DNA from: Thysanoteuthis rhombus
Lineage: Eukaryota; Mollusca; Cephalopoda; Oegopsida; Thysanoteuthidae
Direction of reading: 5' to 3'
Assembly: GCA_963457665.1 (NCBI GenBank)
Contig: OY735209.1
Coordinates: 11,736,814-11,800,813, forward strand
Length of the DNA stretch: 64,000 nt
Under the pieces are notes generated by a model, which saw only the letters and a list, made by a program, of their open reading frames with translations, had not been told where the DNA came from and ran no database searches. Numbering within the stretch: the stretch's first letter is position 1; the number at the start of each line of letters is the position of its first letter. The translations under genes were made by a program, and so were the position numbers. This document shows positions 54,485-64,000 of this stretch, one piece after another.

Positions 54485-55050
54485 TATCATCCAATCAAAT
54501 ACAAAAAAAAAAAATCAAAACAGTCCTATCATTAGCTGAGCAACAAAGGTTACAAAATTAAAGGATGTGGAAAAGTGAAATACAAGAATGGAATTGAATG
54601 ATGTGCTCATGAATTTCAGGCAATGAAATTATCATAGCAATGATTGTGGAGTGTCCTTGTTAAGCCTGAAGTACAAAGCAATGATGTTGAGTAATGCAGA
54701 GTAGAAAGAAAACTTCCATTGCCAATTATATCAACAACTTTGAGCCAGAAGGCACGGAAATCAACAAAGACAATGACAAGATCAAATACAGAGAAAGCCG
54801 CTTGTCGTAAGATAAAAAAGCTTCATCATAAAAACAAAATATGGCTTTCTTTGGCTTCAAAGCAGGACTGACTTAAATAGTAAAATAAGTGCTTTTGCCC
54901 TTGCTGAATCGGTCCATAATCTACCCCCACCCAGAGATCAACCAGGAGAGACAACTGATCACAATTCAACTCGAAGTAAGCCAATCCTATTGGACATTTG
55001 TTAGTGGATTAGATCCTTCTTGGATCTCCAAGTATAGTTGTTGAACACAT
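54485..55050. other. Nothing recognised
   Basis: No family or exon is seen. Confidence 0.35.
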
Positions 55051-55054
55051 AACA

Positions 55055-55860
55055 CAACTCATTGTGATCATTTTGGGACAGGGACTTCTGGATAACAATA
55101 ACCAGCTGATAACATTAGGCAAACGATATGAAAATTGAAACAGTTTACTTTCATTGGTACAAAGATTATAAGAATTATAAAGAAATCAATTTTTCAAAAT
55201 TTTACATTTGTTTAAAATGAAGTGCTTGGATTGGCTGATTATGATCACAATAACATTATCTATGATTATAATAAACAGCTGCTTTTCAAAATCATTAATA
55301 TCAAGGGACAATCTTCCAAACTTTTATTGTAAAAAGAGTAGATGACAAGATTTTTTTTAACAACAAATGATTCAATCACGATAGCCAGATGAAGAAGTAA
55401 TCATATATCAAATTAATTTTAGCTGATATCATGCAAAAAGGCAGAGAAAAGTAGATGCGTCAGAGTGGGCTTCCACTGCCTACAACTTATCCGTGAACTA
55501 TTTATTATGATCACTTCAGGACAAGGTCTTTTAGATAACGTTAACTGGCTGATAAAGGATGTAAAAAATTGGAATTACATTTACATTCATCGTTGTTATT
55601 AGATTTTTTTTTTTTATAAACAATTTACGTAGAACAAATTAAAAATTTATATTAATTTCATGAAGTGTTTGGAAGTAGCTGATTTTCATAACCGTTTGAT
55701 AATATCTGTGATTATAACTGCTTCTTGTGTATTTGGATTAATCGTTAAAACCAGGCCATTTTGTTATTGTCATTATTCCAAACAGACACTATCACTATGG
55801 TTAGAGGTGATCATTAAGTATAAAAAGAAACCAGTTTGTTTTATAGTTACCTAAAACAAG
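55055..55860 (+). repeat. Repeat R5, degenerate tandem pair
   Basis: Unit 1 (from 55062) reads CATTGTGATCATTTTGGGAC, AGGGACTTCTGGATAACAAT, then GAAGTGCTTGGATTGGCTGA and ATTATCTATGATTATAA. Unit 2 (from 55498) reads TTATTATGATCACTTCAGGA, CAAGGTCTTTTAGATAACGT, then GAAGTGTTTGGAAGTAGCTG and ATATCTGTGATTATAAC. The period is about 440 bp. A third, isolated copy is at 29055. Confidence 0.55.
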
Positions 55861-55899
55861 AGACAGATCAGGATAGAATTTTTATAATAACTCATTCAC

Positions 55900-56060
55900 T
55901 GAGTAATTTTTTTGATCAGCTTCTAGGGTACATAGTTGAAAAACATGGGGATAGGAATGGCGATGGGGAGATGAAAAGCCTTACGCAGACATGTTGGCAG
56001 GGAGGGGGGTTAGATATATGCCATTCCCAAGGGCATTAGTGCAAACTGTTTCTACACATG
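55900..56060 (-). mobile_element. SINE S2 fragment
   Basis: CATTCCCAAGGGCATTAGTG, CAAACTGTTTCTACACATG is the S2 body phrase. The rest is poorly preserved. Confidence 0.4.
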
Positions 56061-56064
56061 AAAA

Positions 56065-58918
56065 GATGTACCAGGGCAAGAGAGTATAAAAATTACACTT
56101 GTACATTAAAGAACTTACATACTACATAAAGAGCATAAATATCACTTTTCAATGTATTTGTGTCTAAGATCAAGAGATCAAACAAGAGTGTACGTGTACC
56201 TGGAAAAATTACTCATAAATTTTTTTAAAAAGATACGCAATTTGTCAAACGGAGCCAATTACATAAACATGAAAGAAAGATAATGAATTATAATAAAAAT
56301 GATAAAATGATATTTGTCCAACATACGATCATTTCGAGATATCAGTCAGAACGGAACCCGGTCGTTAACCGGGTGCAGGTGTAATTAAATATTGTTAAAA
56401 CTTATCTAAAATATCACCTGAACATCAAAATAAGAGATAAAAGATATTTTTTATTGCTATGATAAATACTTGCCAATACACCTTACTTGTCAGAACAATG
56501 GCCACAGGGATACTTGAGGTGATTAAGCAGATATATTTAGTTGAAAGGTATGAAGAGAAATGCAAGATGAAGAAAAAGCAATATGAAATACCGTTTGAAG
56601 AGAAGAGAGGTACACTAAATCAAGTCAGCCTTCAGAGCTAAAACCATTCCACTGAATAGCAAGGAATTCAAGATTTGAAGAATTTTACTTCTGACACAAA
56701 ATTTACCGTGAGTTCAATGAAACTCCACTTGTATATGAAAAGGGATATTTGGAAGGTGACCAAATGACTAAGTAGATATACTTCTAACAGATATGCATGA
56801 AAATACCTACATCTTCACATGCAGTAAATAAAAATGTACAACCAATAGGAAGGTCTTGCTTTCTTTCTGGTTTGAGATATGCAAATTTCTTTTTTTTTTT
56901 CACCACTCATATTCTTTAAAGTTAAATTGAAAATGTCACTTCAGTCTTTCAGTCTAGTTAACCTCAATTTCAATAAACTGATTTAGCATAGTAGAACAAT
57001 CTCAATATAAACCTTTCAGAGGTTAAAAATCTACATGGTAACGTAATTAGACGAGCTGAAAATTGTACCCTTGCTAGTACGAGCTGAAGGCCGAAGGAGA
57101 CGGGTGGGGCTTTGTCCCCAATAAGAGATCATGGATTTGAACTATGAATTTATTGAATCATATCTTACTTGAAAATCATTACCATCATGAACTTTTAGAT
57201 CACATTTAATTTAGATATCTGGGGGATATTTCACAAAACACTGGTGAATCATAATAAGATAGATAGATGGATGGAAATCAGTTCATTATTGGGATGAGTG
57301 CATTTACAGATATTATGCAATTATTTTTGGTCAATTTTTCAGAAGATAACACGCTAAAAATGAGCTCCAGGCTCCCATTAGTAATCGCAGAAAATCTGGT
57401 GTCCATAACTTGAAGCACAATCGAGTTCTGCAATCACGAAGACGGACAAACATTTGATGAAATATAGTGAGATACCCAATTTCCTATATGCAAGTAACAT
57501 ATAGCATGATATGTAATCTGAGTAATTTTACACATATCTCGTCTTATCCTGAGGAGGTAAGGAAAAAAAAAAAGGAGATTGAATTTCAAATGGTTCGATG
57601 GCTAAAGCTTTTTACGAAATATAAATTCCCCCAAAATATCATGGTGACACACCATCACAGCTGCCATGGAAGTATTCATTCAGAACAGTTTAGCATTCGC
57701 AAATTCAAATCTCTTAAAAATACGACTGAATGAAGAACAGAGGATGTAAATAAAAACCATCAGGAAAATCACGTGCATTTGAGGCTGTAATTCAGTGGCG
57801 GAAAATGTGAAGTTCTGAATATACTGCAGTATCAATAACACAAGCAAGGTTTCCAGCTATCTAAAAGGTACAGTGTTCCTATTAAAACCTTTCATACGGC
57901 AGAACAGTGTAAATGTAAAGTGAAGAAGCTATCACCATTAATTATTGGAAGTTGTTTTTTTTTTGTTTTTTTTTTTCAGCGTTCCCAGACACCTAAAAAT
58001 TGTGATGATGGTATGTAAGGCTGATTTGTCAAAGGTTTGGGTAGTTGGAGGTACAGGAGACTGGGGTGTAGAAGAGTACGAAAGAGGTTACATACACACA
58101 GCGAAAAAGAATGCTGAACACTATTTTCACTTTTTGCCTTTTTATGTAGAAAAAAAAAATACTTTTTGAAAATATTAGAAAAATTAAAAATCAAAAAAGA
58201 AGGGGGTGCAATCTACAAAGTAATTAAATATATGTATGTTTAACACTTGGCAAAGAAAATACAAATTATTTTACAGTCTATAACTGGTCATCAAAATTAA
58301 CATACAAGTGAATCAGCCAAAGAATCTTGATACTTGATTATCAATTTTTGTCATTAAAACATAAACAGACATAAATAAACCAGAGAATAATCTATACATC
58401 AATTAGCTTATACCTTCATGAAATACCCACAGTTGTTGGATGAGTGCTAAATGCAAGATAGCTCAACAGATGAAAGAATTGTTCCACTCAATCTATAAAC
58501 AACTCAAGTTCCCTAACATACTGAATTGAGACAATAATGATTTTGAAAACTTAGTGAAAAAACTCAATGAAAAAAATGTTTAGCCATTCTTTTTAGCTGT
58601 GACATAAGTCGACAGTTCTGACAATGGCATAAATTTCATGTTAAGACCATATCTGAATAGGTAAACAGCATTTGTAAAGAGTTAAGTGACTTGAAGTGAG
58701 AGTGATTAAAGAGAGATAGACAACATTCCTAACAAAGAAAGAAAGCTCTTATGTTACTTAAAGAAGGGGGATAATAAGAGAGGAAAAAAATTCTCTTTTA
58801 GGTCACGCTCAGTCATATTATGCCCTTATCTTTTCGAAAATCAATTCTCAAAATTAAAAAAATAGAATACAAGAAAGAAAGAAAAAAGAAAGACTAGACA
58901 GTATAACCAATGTATACA
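56065..58918. other. About 2.9 kb of unassigned AT-rich DNA
   Basis: A 7-base hairpin ACCCGGT-CGTTA-ACCGGGT lies near 56357. CGAGCTGAAGGCCGAAGGAG near 57080 is a GC-richer island. No pairing of ends, exon or repeat family was established. Confidence 0.35.
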
Positions 58919-58933
58919 CACACACACACAATA

Positions 58934-59004
<71 letters not shown>

Positions 59005-59005
59005 A
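58919..59005. repeat. (AC)n(AT)n microsatellite
   Basis: A short (AC)n then about 38 AT units with two phase slips. Confidence 0.9.
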
Positions 59006-59164
59006 ATGTATTAAGAAATGGATAGATATGATCTGACAATGATAATGAATTATGTTATATAGGAACATTTATTTAGAATAATCTGCCGTCAAATTGAAAG
59101 AAACAAATATGCCAAGAATAATCCAGTTGAGAATTTGGGATGAAACCAATTATTTGGGCCTTTG

Positions 59165-59320
59165 CATTACCAGCAGCTGTTTAGTTCAACGGTAAGAGCA
59201 TCATTACTTTAAAGCGGTTATCCTATCGGTCACGGGTTCAATTCCTGCAGTAGCCTCATTTTCTGTAATTGTTTATTCTATTCACCCTGTCTATGCCAAG
59301 TGATACTTCAACCAAGTAAT
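59165..59320 (+). mobile_element. tRNA-derived SINE S1, best-preserved head
   Basis: Box A TTTAGTTCAACGGTAAGAGC and box B CACGGGTTCAATTCCTGCAG are both close to tRNA consensus. The tail TTGTTTATTCTATTCACCCT, GTCTATGCCAAGTGATACTT is as in other S1 copies. A full-length tRNA-like fold (about 75 bases) may be possible, but the body that follows marks it as a SINE. Confidence 0.7.
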
Positions 59321-59324
59321 GATA

Positions 59325-60485
59325 AATGAATGTTTCTATATCATACAACAGTTTATAATCATTCTGTTTGATTATTTATATTCATTTCTTGGAGGTGGAG
59401 TTTGATCAAAACTGCTGGGGTACCATGTTGATATATCTGTTTTGTTTTTCAAAATCCCTGAAACAGTTATATGGTTAATAACTGATGATCTCAACAAGAA
59501 AATGTACACATAGTACCATGATAAAGTATTATTTTTTTTAAAGAAAAAAAAAAAAAGAAAATCACATTCAACAGATATCAGGAAATAAGTGACTGAAGTG
59601 ACAAGATTTTTTTTCCAAGTTTTTCAATGTTTAGTGTTTAAAGCTGTACACCTTTCTAGAGTGTATATATTTATAAACTTTCTCTAATGAATCACATTGC
59701 ATTACAGACAATATATTTTCTTTTATTTTTTATGCAACAATTATTTATTTTGGTTTCAGACGTTTCAACAGGGATTGACTTGAAAAATCAATTGAAAACA
59801 TATTATTCATTATAGAAACATATGTTGACAGCTGTTGCCAAATGCTGTCAAAAAATTGTACACAAAACGCCGTAGGTTTTTTTTTGTTATTCCTGAAGCT
59901 CATTAGTCAATGCTAAGTATATCAATTTGAACTAATCCCACGGAACAATTATGATTAAAGAAAAGAAAATACCATCTACTTTTCTTTTTCTTTTTAAAAA
60001 ATTCTATTCAAATTGCACCCGGATATAAGGTGTGTTTAATAATATTAAACTATGCCATGTCATCAAATAGGTTCGTACACCCTACTAATAGAAGTATGGT
60101 CTTTAGTTTTAGTAGCTTATAACACATAATTACCGTGAAGAGTTAAAACTACTTATTTCACAAAGGATGACAAAATTAAAATCCAGTTTAAGCTAAAACA
60201 AACAACCGTGAAAACAACTGAAAAAGAAAAAAAAAATTTACTGTGTTGAGAAAGAAATGAACAGAGCCTGCTTGGTGGGTTAGAAAGCTTAGTTATTTGC
60301 CACCTTCACCTGTTGGTCCATCTCAAACAAAAGCCAGGGTCTTGATTTTAAAGGCAGACCGGTCCTCCTCCATATAGACAACTGACGCAAAACAAATCTT
60401 ACTGTCCCCCATTTAATCTCTTGTCGTACTAAGCTAAGATTAGTAAATATTAAGGAAGAAATGAAATAAGTTACAGACACTACAA
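59325..60485. other. Unassigned AT-rich DNA
   Basis: Nothing recognised. Poly-A/T runs lie at about 59531-59557 and 59879. Confidence 0.35.
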
Positions 60486-60489
60486 ACAA

Positions 60490-61250
60490 TATGCATTGTC
60501 ATCGTCAGTTTTTAGCAACTGTCATTGGACATTGACCTTCCCATCATGAGCAAATACTTCCTGAATTTGTATAGTTTGTCTTACTATCTTATTTCTTTAT
60601 CATTATCTCTGGGGATTCATGTGGCCTGTCAAGATATCCAGCAGCTGTCTGCCATTCTTACAGCATGACCTGCCCATTGCCATTTGAGTTTTCTAATGAA
60701 TTCTATCTCTCTCTTCTTGTTTTTTCCTGATATATTGCGCTGTCTTGTGATCCTTCCGTGTGATGCCAAACATGATACTCTGCTGTGTACTTTGTATGGT
60801 TCTTAGTTTAAGAACCAATCTTTTGGTTAGGTTATACATTTTAGCTCCATAGGTGACTATCAGGAGGACACATTAGTTATGGACCATTCTTTCTGAATGG
60901 TGGAACTTTTTCGTTCTTGAAGGTTTAGCTTGCTCTACCGAAAAGCTTGTCAGCCTAGGTGGATTCTCAGTTCGAGGATCTCCTTTGTGATCTCCCCATG
61001 TGGTGTTAAACATGATTCTCTCCTGTGCACATGCATGGTTCTCAGTTTGAGGGTCAATCTTTTGGTTAAGTTCCATGTTCCAGTTCTATAGGCGACTATT
61101 GGGAGGAGGCATTGGTTGTAGACTCTTCGTTTTGAGACTAATGGGATTTTCTTGTTTTTAAAAAGTTGAGCTAACTCTACCGAAAGCTTGCCAACACTGG
61201 AGTCGTTCTTTGCTTGATTTCTTCTTCTTTCGAGGATTCATGTCCGAGTT
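60490..61250 (-). mobile_element. RTE-like LINE 3' end with a repeated section
   Basis: Reading leftward, block A (61250-60986) covers the K..QR..WQAFGRVSSTF, PMPPP and WNMELNQKIDPQTENH, ERIMFNTTWGDHKG region. Block B (60985-60490) goes back and repeats from ..SFSVEQAKPSRTKKFHHSE, through YGAKMYNLTKRLVLKLRT and ITRKDHKTAQYIRKKQ, to the end. The section of about 265 bp is thus present twice head to tail, the copies differing at many positions. The end carries CTGACGATGACAA instead of a clean (TGA)n. Confidence 0.75.
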
Positions 61251-61259
61251 TTACAATAA

Positions 61260-61620
61260 TATGCATGCTTTTGCATAAATAGAAGTTAGGAGAAAATGCT
61301 TTTGCCAAATATACTTTTGGACTTGAGACAATCCACAATTAAATTGCCATCAAATATCTTGTCCAATAATCTTTCAACAGGCTAATTTATTCTATTATAA
61401 AACTGTATTTGATGACATATGAGAGTAGACACCTGATTTCAACAAGGAATATTAAGGGGGAAAAAAATAAAATAAAATAAAAACGCATTTCCCCAAATTC
61501 ATTTAATTCATCAACTAGTTTTTCCCTACTCTTCCAATGTGGAGCTGGACAACAAAGGTTACGTTTACTTTTCCAGCAGAGTTTTTTTTACAGTACACAT
61601 TTTATCAGACCAAATATACA
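61260..61620. other. Nothing recognised
   Basis: AT-rich, with an (AAAAT)n-like run at 61464-61484. Confidence 0.35.
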
Positions 61621-61624
61621 AAGA

Positions 61625-61790
61625 GAGGTGCAAGTGGCCAGGCAGTTAATTGCATGGAGAATAGGATCAACGTTCAGAATCCAAACTACAGCTGAAAAAT
61701 CTTACATTCCCTCCACACTAATGCCCTTGGGAAAGTTATGAATACATTTCTTCTCCCTCTTCAAACATGTCATGAGCCAGCAGGACGATG
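61625..61790 (+). mobile_element. tRNA-derived SINE S2
   Basis: The head GTGGCCAGGCAGTTAATTGC, GTTCAGAATCCAAACTAC is followed by the body CACACTAATGCCCTTGGGAA, AGTTATGAATAC. It is in the opposite orientation to the other S2 copies. Confidence 0.5.
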
Positions 61791-61861
61791 AGGCCCATCA
61801 GCTTTCTATGTGTCACACTTACTTGGAGAACAACTATGTCAAGCAATACTTCGCAAATATT

Positions 61862-62225
61862 TCGTAATGTGATATTTTCTATATGTATAAATACAAATAA
61901 ACATGTATATAATGTGATAAATAAATAAATAACCTTTCAATTCATCAAATGTCTGTCCGTCCCAAAATAAACACCTAAATACTGAATATAAATGTAGATA
62001 ATTACAAATGAAATCTAGAGGATTCTAGATAATTTTACGAAATTTTGCAGTTTTTTTTGTTTTTTATATCCTCGCTAACTGAAAATAATTTGCGAGATTT
62101 TCTTTCTGGCAATTGAGACCCCTAGCTAAATGAAATTTCGTTATCAGAATCTTTTGGTTTGAGATATATCGCTGTATATAAACATTCATGATCTGTATTT
62201 TAATGCAAAGGATCTCAAATAAAAA
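61862..62225 (+). repeat. Repeat R4, copy 2
   Basis: TGTCTGTCCGTCCC, GATAATTACAAATGAAATCT, AGAGGATTCTAGATAATTTT, TTTTCTTTCTGGCAATTGAG, ACCCCTAGCTAAATGAAATT and TATATAAACATTCAT align with 50055-50425. Confidence 0.65.
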
Positions 62226-62229
62226 AAAA

Positions 62230-63350
62230 AAGAAAACATATGAGAGTTCGTTAAATTCTAATTTAGGAGAAAACCAAAAACAAAAAAAAACCAGCAAAAA
62301 TGGAATAAATAATTTCCATGATAAACAAAGAGAGTGGATATCTAAGATATAAACAGCTACTGAAAAAAAAATGTTTAATTTACATTGACTCCATAAGCAT
62401 CTTAAAAGAACTTTGAATTCCTAAATCTTGGAGAACTTTCTTTATAAGATTAAGTACAAACTAAAACTGTCAAACAAGACAAAAATCAGTGACATTGAGA
62501 AAAAAAAATTTTTCCGACACAAAAATAAGCAACTTCTTCACAGAGTGAACCCAGATCTAGTTTCTAATCGTCACATTTTTTGCCATTCGAGAACAGAATT
62601 CAAACAGAAATATTCAGAAGACACAGAATTTAACCTCTTCACTTCTGTTCCAAAAAATTATAGATTAATGTTGCTTATATTTACATGCCATGAATTCCGA
62701 CAAGAAATAAGACCCTGGCAACGTAAATTAAAGCTTTTTCTAATAATGTTTCTTCACATCAAATTACTTACTTTTTAAGGAGAAAAAAAAAAAAAAAAGA
62801 GGGTACTTCAAAACATAAAATTCTATCGATCGAAACATAAAACTTATGTGTTTACAAATAACATAAAAGAGAAAACAAATCTCCATATTTTCAACGACAG
62901 AAGATGAAATGTTCACTTACAATTCACGAGCAGTTATCTCCTTTTCATTCCTTTTACACAAGAGTTTATGAATTACGTTGACAAACGAAGACTCTGGATT
63001 GATTACATATTGTTTCCTCTTGCCAGTAAAAAGCATATTGATTGCAGTGAATCAATCAAAGGAGAAAACTTCTCGGCATATGGATCAGAGCAGGAAGGAA
63101 AAAGGTGAGTGTCATCAGGAGGTCAAACTTTAGAGGCCATCTGACCAGTCTATCTGGGTTATATTAAGGAAATCATACAAAGAAAAGCACAAGTTACCAA
63201 CTATAGTCTACCCAGTACGTTATGAATATGTGCGTGTTAGAGATGTACACATTTTGGTAGGTATTTCTCACGCACATAAGTAGGTTAGATACACCTCAGT
63301 ATTGTGAGAGTGTGTGTTTGTGTGAGAGTGAGAAAGAATCCGAGAATCAA
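62230..63350. other. Unassigned DNA
   Basis: The 116-codon frame at 62428-62778 (MENFLYKIKYKLKLSNKTKI..., HRVNPDLVSNRHIFCHSRTE...) is the longest frame here that is not repeat-driven. It shows no domain, splice signal or promoter that I can see, so I do not call it a gene. Confidence 0.35.

Positions 63351-63351
<1 letters not shown>

Positions 63352-63390
<39 letters not shown>
63352..63390. repeat. (AT)n microsatellite
   Basis: About 19 AT units. The flanks share TACACCTC(A/C)RTAT/ATGAG...GTGTG on both sides (63290 and 63480): AGGTTAGATACACCTCAGTA and TGCTAGATACACCTCCATAA, a local duplication of about 190 bp. Confidence 0.85.
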
Positions 63391-63393
<3 letters not shown>

Positions 63394-63633
63394 TGTATGT
63401 CTAAAAATATTCATAGCTTTAAACATAAAATATTTATTAAAAAAATTTAAAAAACTGAGACACATAAGTATGCTAGATACACCTCCATAATGAGGCAGTG
63501 TGTATAAATGTGTGAGAGAGTCTACGATAAGAATCACGCAGTCAGAATACAAAAATAAAGAGAAATATAACCATAATAAAGAGAAAGAGAGATGAATGTA
63601 AATATGTATATATTAGCAATATATATATATATC

Positions 63634-64000
63634 TGGAAAGTCGAGCTTGCTCTACCCAAAGCTTGCCAACCTAGTGTGATTCTTTGTTTGATTTCTTAAC
63701 AGGATTTCATTGAGATTCATTGACCTAGGTAGATGTAGTGGTCTACTTTCTTTAGCTCTGCGTTTTCTATCATTGTGTTCTTGTCCTCAACAGGTTTGTT
63801 GCATATGACATTTGTTTTGCTGAAGTTAAGAAAATCCCACGAGTCCAGAGAAGAAGAAGAAAAAAAAGGTATACAATTATCCTCCTGATAATCACCTATG
63901 GAACAGGGACATGGAACCAAACCAAAAGACTGACCTTCAAGCTCAGTATATTAGAGAGATCTGGTGAATCTTGGGGGAAGGTCTATGTCCAACAATGGAC
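63634..64000. mobile_element. RTE-like LINE with inverted 5' part (twin-priming layout)
   Basis: Bases 63634-63828 are on the minus strand: LNFSKTNVICNKPVEDKNT, MIENAELKKVDHYIYLGQ, then EIKQRITLGWQALGRASSTF. From about 63860 the element continues on the plus strand exactly where that stops: (K)KVYN(Y)PPDN, then GTGTWNQTKRLTFKLS. It then jumps by deletion to REIW.ILGEGLCPTMD at the window edge. Inverted 5' segment, adjacent breakpoints (STFK / RRVYN) and plus-oriented 3' segment are the product expected from twin priming. The window cuts off the tail. Confidence 0.75.

Noticed and set aside
56330-57125. A ~790-bp element bounded by the hairpin at 56357 and the GC-richer island at 57080
   Set aside because: The two ends are not inverted repeats of each other and no target duplication was seen.
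62428-62778. 116-codon open frame as a host gene
   Set aside because: There is no recognisable domain, promoter or splice signal, and the reading is K/F/L-rich in AT-rich DNA.
1-64000. Retrovirus-like, LTR, Polinton or toxin remnants
   Set aside because: I saw no long terminal repeat pairs, gag/integrase-type motifs, capsid-type frames or toxin families anywhere in the window.

Overview
This is a 64 kb piece of an AT-rich, repeat-dominated animal genome. The gene-like signals are eukaryotic: short open stretches bounded by AG acceptors and GT donors, an AATAAA signal, and one exon I can assign to a family found only in animals (RICH/ARHGAP17-ARHGAP44-SH3BP1). The repeats are RTE-like LINE fragments ending in short (TGA)n tails, tRNA-derived SINEs, long (AT)n runs and several families of 300-500 bp. 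Together with very long introns these suggest a mollusc, most likely a cephalopod such as an octopus. That assignment rests on general character, not on a marker gene.

Left part (1-15.3 kb). Two RTE-like LINE fragments lie at 1.7-4.4 kb, the second keeping much of its reverse transcriptase. A minus-strand exon at 7195-7336 encodes the start of the BAR domain of a RICH-type Rho GTPase-activating protein. A promoter-like cluster (octamer, inverted CCAAT, full CRE, TATA box) lies at 8735-8784 facing right. Two plus-strand exon candidates follow, at 10412-10561 and 14905-15035, the second with a downstream AATAAA. They may belong to an unidentified gene divergent from the RICH gene. Between them lie a deleted mariner element with both ends and a three-level nest: an hAT-like element inside a piggyBac-like element inside repeat family R3.

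Middle part (15.3-48 kb). I see almost no host coding sequence, only one weak exon candidate at 18242-18318. The region is built from repeats: family R1 (ten copies in the window), R2 (four), R3 (four), R6, SINEs S1 and S2, more LINE 3' ends, a Penelope-like remnant at 28 kb, a pogo-like element at 43.5 kb, hAT-like ends and eight or more long microsatellites.

Right part (48-64 kb). A 30-bp GC-rich minisatellite of about 17.7 units (48.14-48.67 kb) stands out against AT-rich DNA. Further right are repeat pair R4, a head-to-head pair of hammerhead-like Penelope motifs at 53.4 kb, a degenerate tandem duplication at 55 kb, a LINE with an internally repeated 3' half at 60.5-61.2 kb, and at the window edge a LINE fragment with the inverted 5' part expected from twin priming.

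I found no operon-like or clustered novel gene system. The points most worth following are the structural ones: the R1 family, the minisatellite, the nested and twin-primed insertions, the 41-bp perfect inverted repeat at 21.5 kb, and the promoter/exon candidates beside the RICH exon. Repeat boundaries were read by eye and are accurate to roughly 5-20 bases unless stated.
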